Assembly: GCA_017452335.1 (NCBI GenBank)
Contig: JAFTMP010000045.1
Span: 1 to 5,648, forward strand
Origin: Clostridia bacterium
GTDB taxonomy: Bacteria > Bacillota > Clostridia > Oscillospirales > CAG-272
Length of the DNA stretch: 5,648 nt
Reading direction: 5' to 3'
The number at the start of each line of letters is the position of its first letter. The stretch's first letter is position 1. Below the pieces are notes generated by a model. It saw only the letters and a list, made by a program, of their open reading frames with translations. It ran no database searches and was not told the origin of the DNA. Positions 5,061 through 5,648 of this stretch are shown here, piece after piece. The translations under genes and the position numbers were made by a program.

Positions 5061-5648
5061 TCAAAGTTTCATAAAGGACGCCATCACGCGGGAAAAGATC
5101 ACGGGCTGATCAAGGAAGGAATAGTGTCCCCCCTCCAGCTCCACAAGCCCTGCATCGGGGATGGTTTTTTCCATCAGCTTGGCATCGGATAAAGGCGTGG
5201 CGGTATCGTTTTTGCCCCAGATGAGCAGGGTGGGCACGTTTACTTTTGAAAACAGATGGGAAAGATCCTCCGACACTGTTTTTTTAAGCACCTCGCGCAT
5301 CATGGGTGAGGCGGCTTTATAATCGGCAGAGCTGTGCTTTAAGCGGTATTTTTCCACCTTGGCGGGTGCAAACAGCTCCAGCATCCTTCTGCCCAATTTG
5401 TATTTCATGCGTCTGAGCTTCTTCTTTGCGGTGTCGGCGGGCTTTACCCCTGCGCTGTCAATGAGAATGATGCGAGAAAGTCCCTTGGGCGTCCCCTCTT
5501 CAAAAAGCATGAAGATCACTCTGCCTCCGAAGGAATGTCCGATGAGGGTATAGTTTTCAAAGGAAAAATGCTCGATAAATGCGCGGGTAAACTCGGCATA
5601 CGCCCCCACATCCCACACGGTATCGGGCTCGGGGCTTTTGCCAAAGCC
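5061..5648 (-). CDS. Alpha/beta-fold hydrolase, N-terminus missing (runs off the window)
   Basis: The frame is open to the window edge, giving 195 residues plus a stop; the true start lies beyond 5648. The visible part begins GFGKSPEP, the usual G-x-G-x-S loop before the nucleophile. The catalytic triad is complete: Ser in GHSFG (visible residue 39), Asp in WGKNDTATP (visible residue 148) and His in GGHYSFLDQP (visible residue 175). A Lys/Arg-rich helical cap segment lies between about 70 and 125. No membrane helix or lipobox is visible. Such proteins hydrolyse esters, amides or epoxides of small molecules; the substrate cannot be told. An internal GTG at 5618 is not a start, because the conserved GFGKS motif lies upstream of it. 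The stop is 25 bases before the Mur ligase start, so the two are probably co-transcribed. Confidence 0.9.
   Translation of the reverse strand, partial: GFGKSPEPDTVWDVGAYAEFTRAFIEHFSFENYTLIGHSFGGRVIFMLFEEGTPKGLSRIILIDSAGVKPADTAKKKLRRMKYKLGRRMLELFAPAKVEKYRLKHSSADYKAASPMMREVLKKTVSEDLSHLFSKVNVPTLLIWGKNDTATPLSDAKLMEKTIPDAGLVELEGGHYSFLDQPVIFSRVMASFMKL

Noticed and set aside
5359..5618. GTG at 5618 as the start of the hydrolase
   Set aside because: The frame stays open to the window edge and the ten upstream codons encode the conserved GFGKSPEPDT loop, so this codon is internal.

Overview
The window looks like chromosomal DNA of a low-to-mid GC Gram-positive bacterium, most likely a gut Clostridia member (Oscillospirales or Christensenellales-like). 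This placement is inferred from protein style, strong AGGAGG-type ribosome binding sites, sigma-A promoter spacing and AT-rich intergenic hairpins; no marker gene fixes the taxon. All five genes lie on the minus strand, so transcription runs from position 5648 toward position 1.

In transcription order the genes are: (1) an alpha/beta hydrolase whose N-terminus lies beyond the window (5061-5648); (2) 25 bases later, a 524-residue Mur ligase of the MurF type whose N-terminal third is a multi-pass membrane domain (3461-5035); (3) after a 262-base, repeat- and hairpin-rich spacer, a D-alanine--D-alanine ligase with two Gly/Lys-rich additions (1990-3198), followed by an intrinsic terminator; (4) a 524-residue ECF-type sigma factor with its own putative promoter and a roughly 365-residue C-terminal extension (270-1844), followed by a strong terminator; (5) the first 42 codons of an unrecognised gene behind a very good sigma-A promoter (1-128).

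The functional core is peptidoglycan precursor synthesis. The D-Ala-D-Ala ligase makes the dipeptide and the MurF-type ligase would add it to the UDP-MurNAc-tripeptide. The hydrolase is co-directional and closely spaced, so it is probably co-transcribed with the Mur ligase; its substrate is unknown. The sigma factor is separated by a terminator and has its own promoter-like sequence, so it appears to be an independent unit, and no anti-sigma gene is adjacent within the window.

There is no RNA gene, transposase or CRISPR array. The points most worth a second look are the long C-terminal extension of the sigma factor, which may hold two related winged-helix/helical modules, the replacement of the usual MurF N-domain by membrane helices, the Gly/Lys-rich loop and tail of the ligase, and the mosaic of inverted and direct repeats between the Mur ligase gene and ddl.
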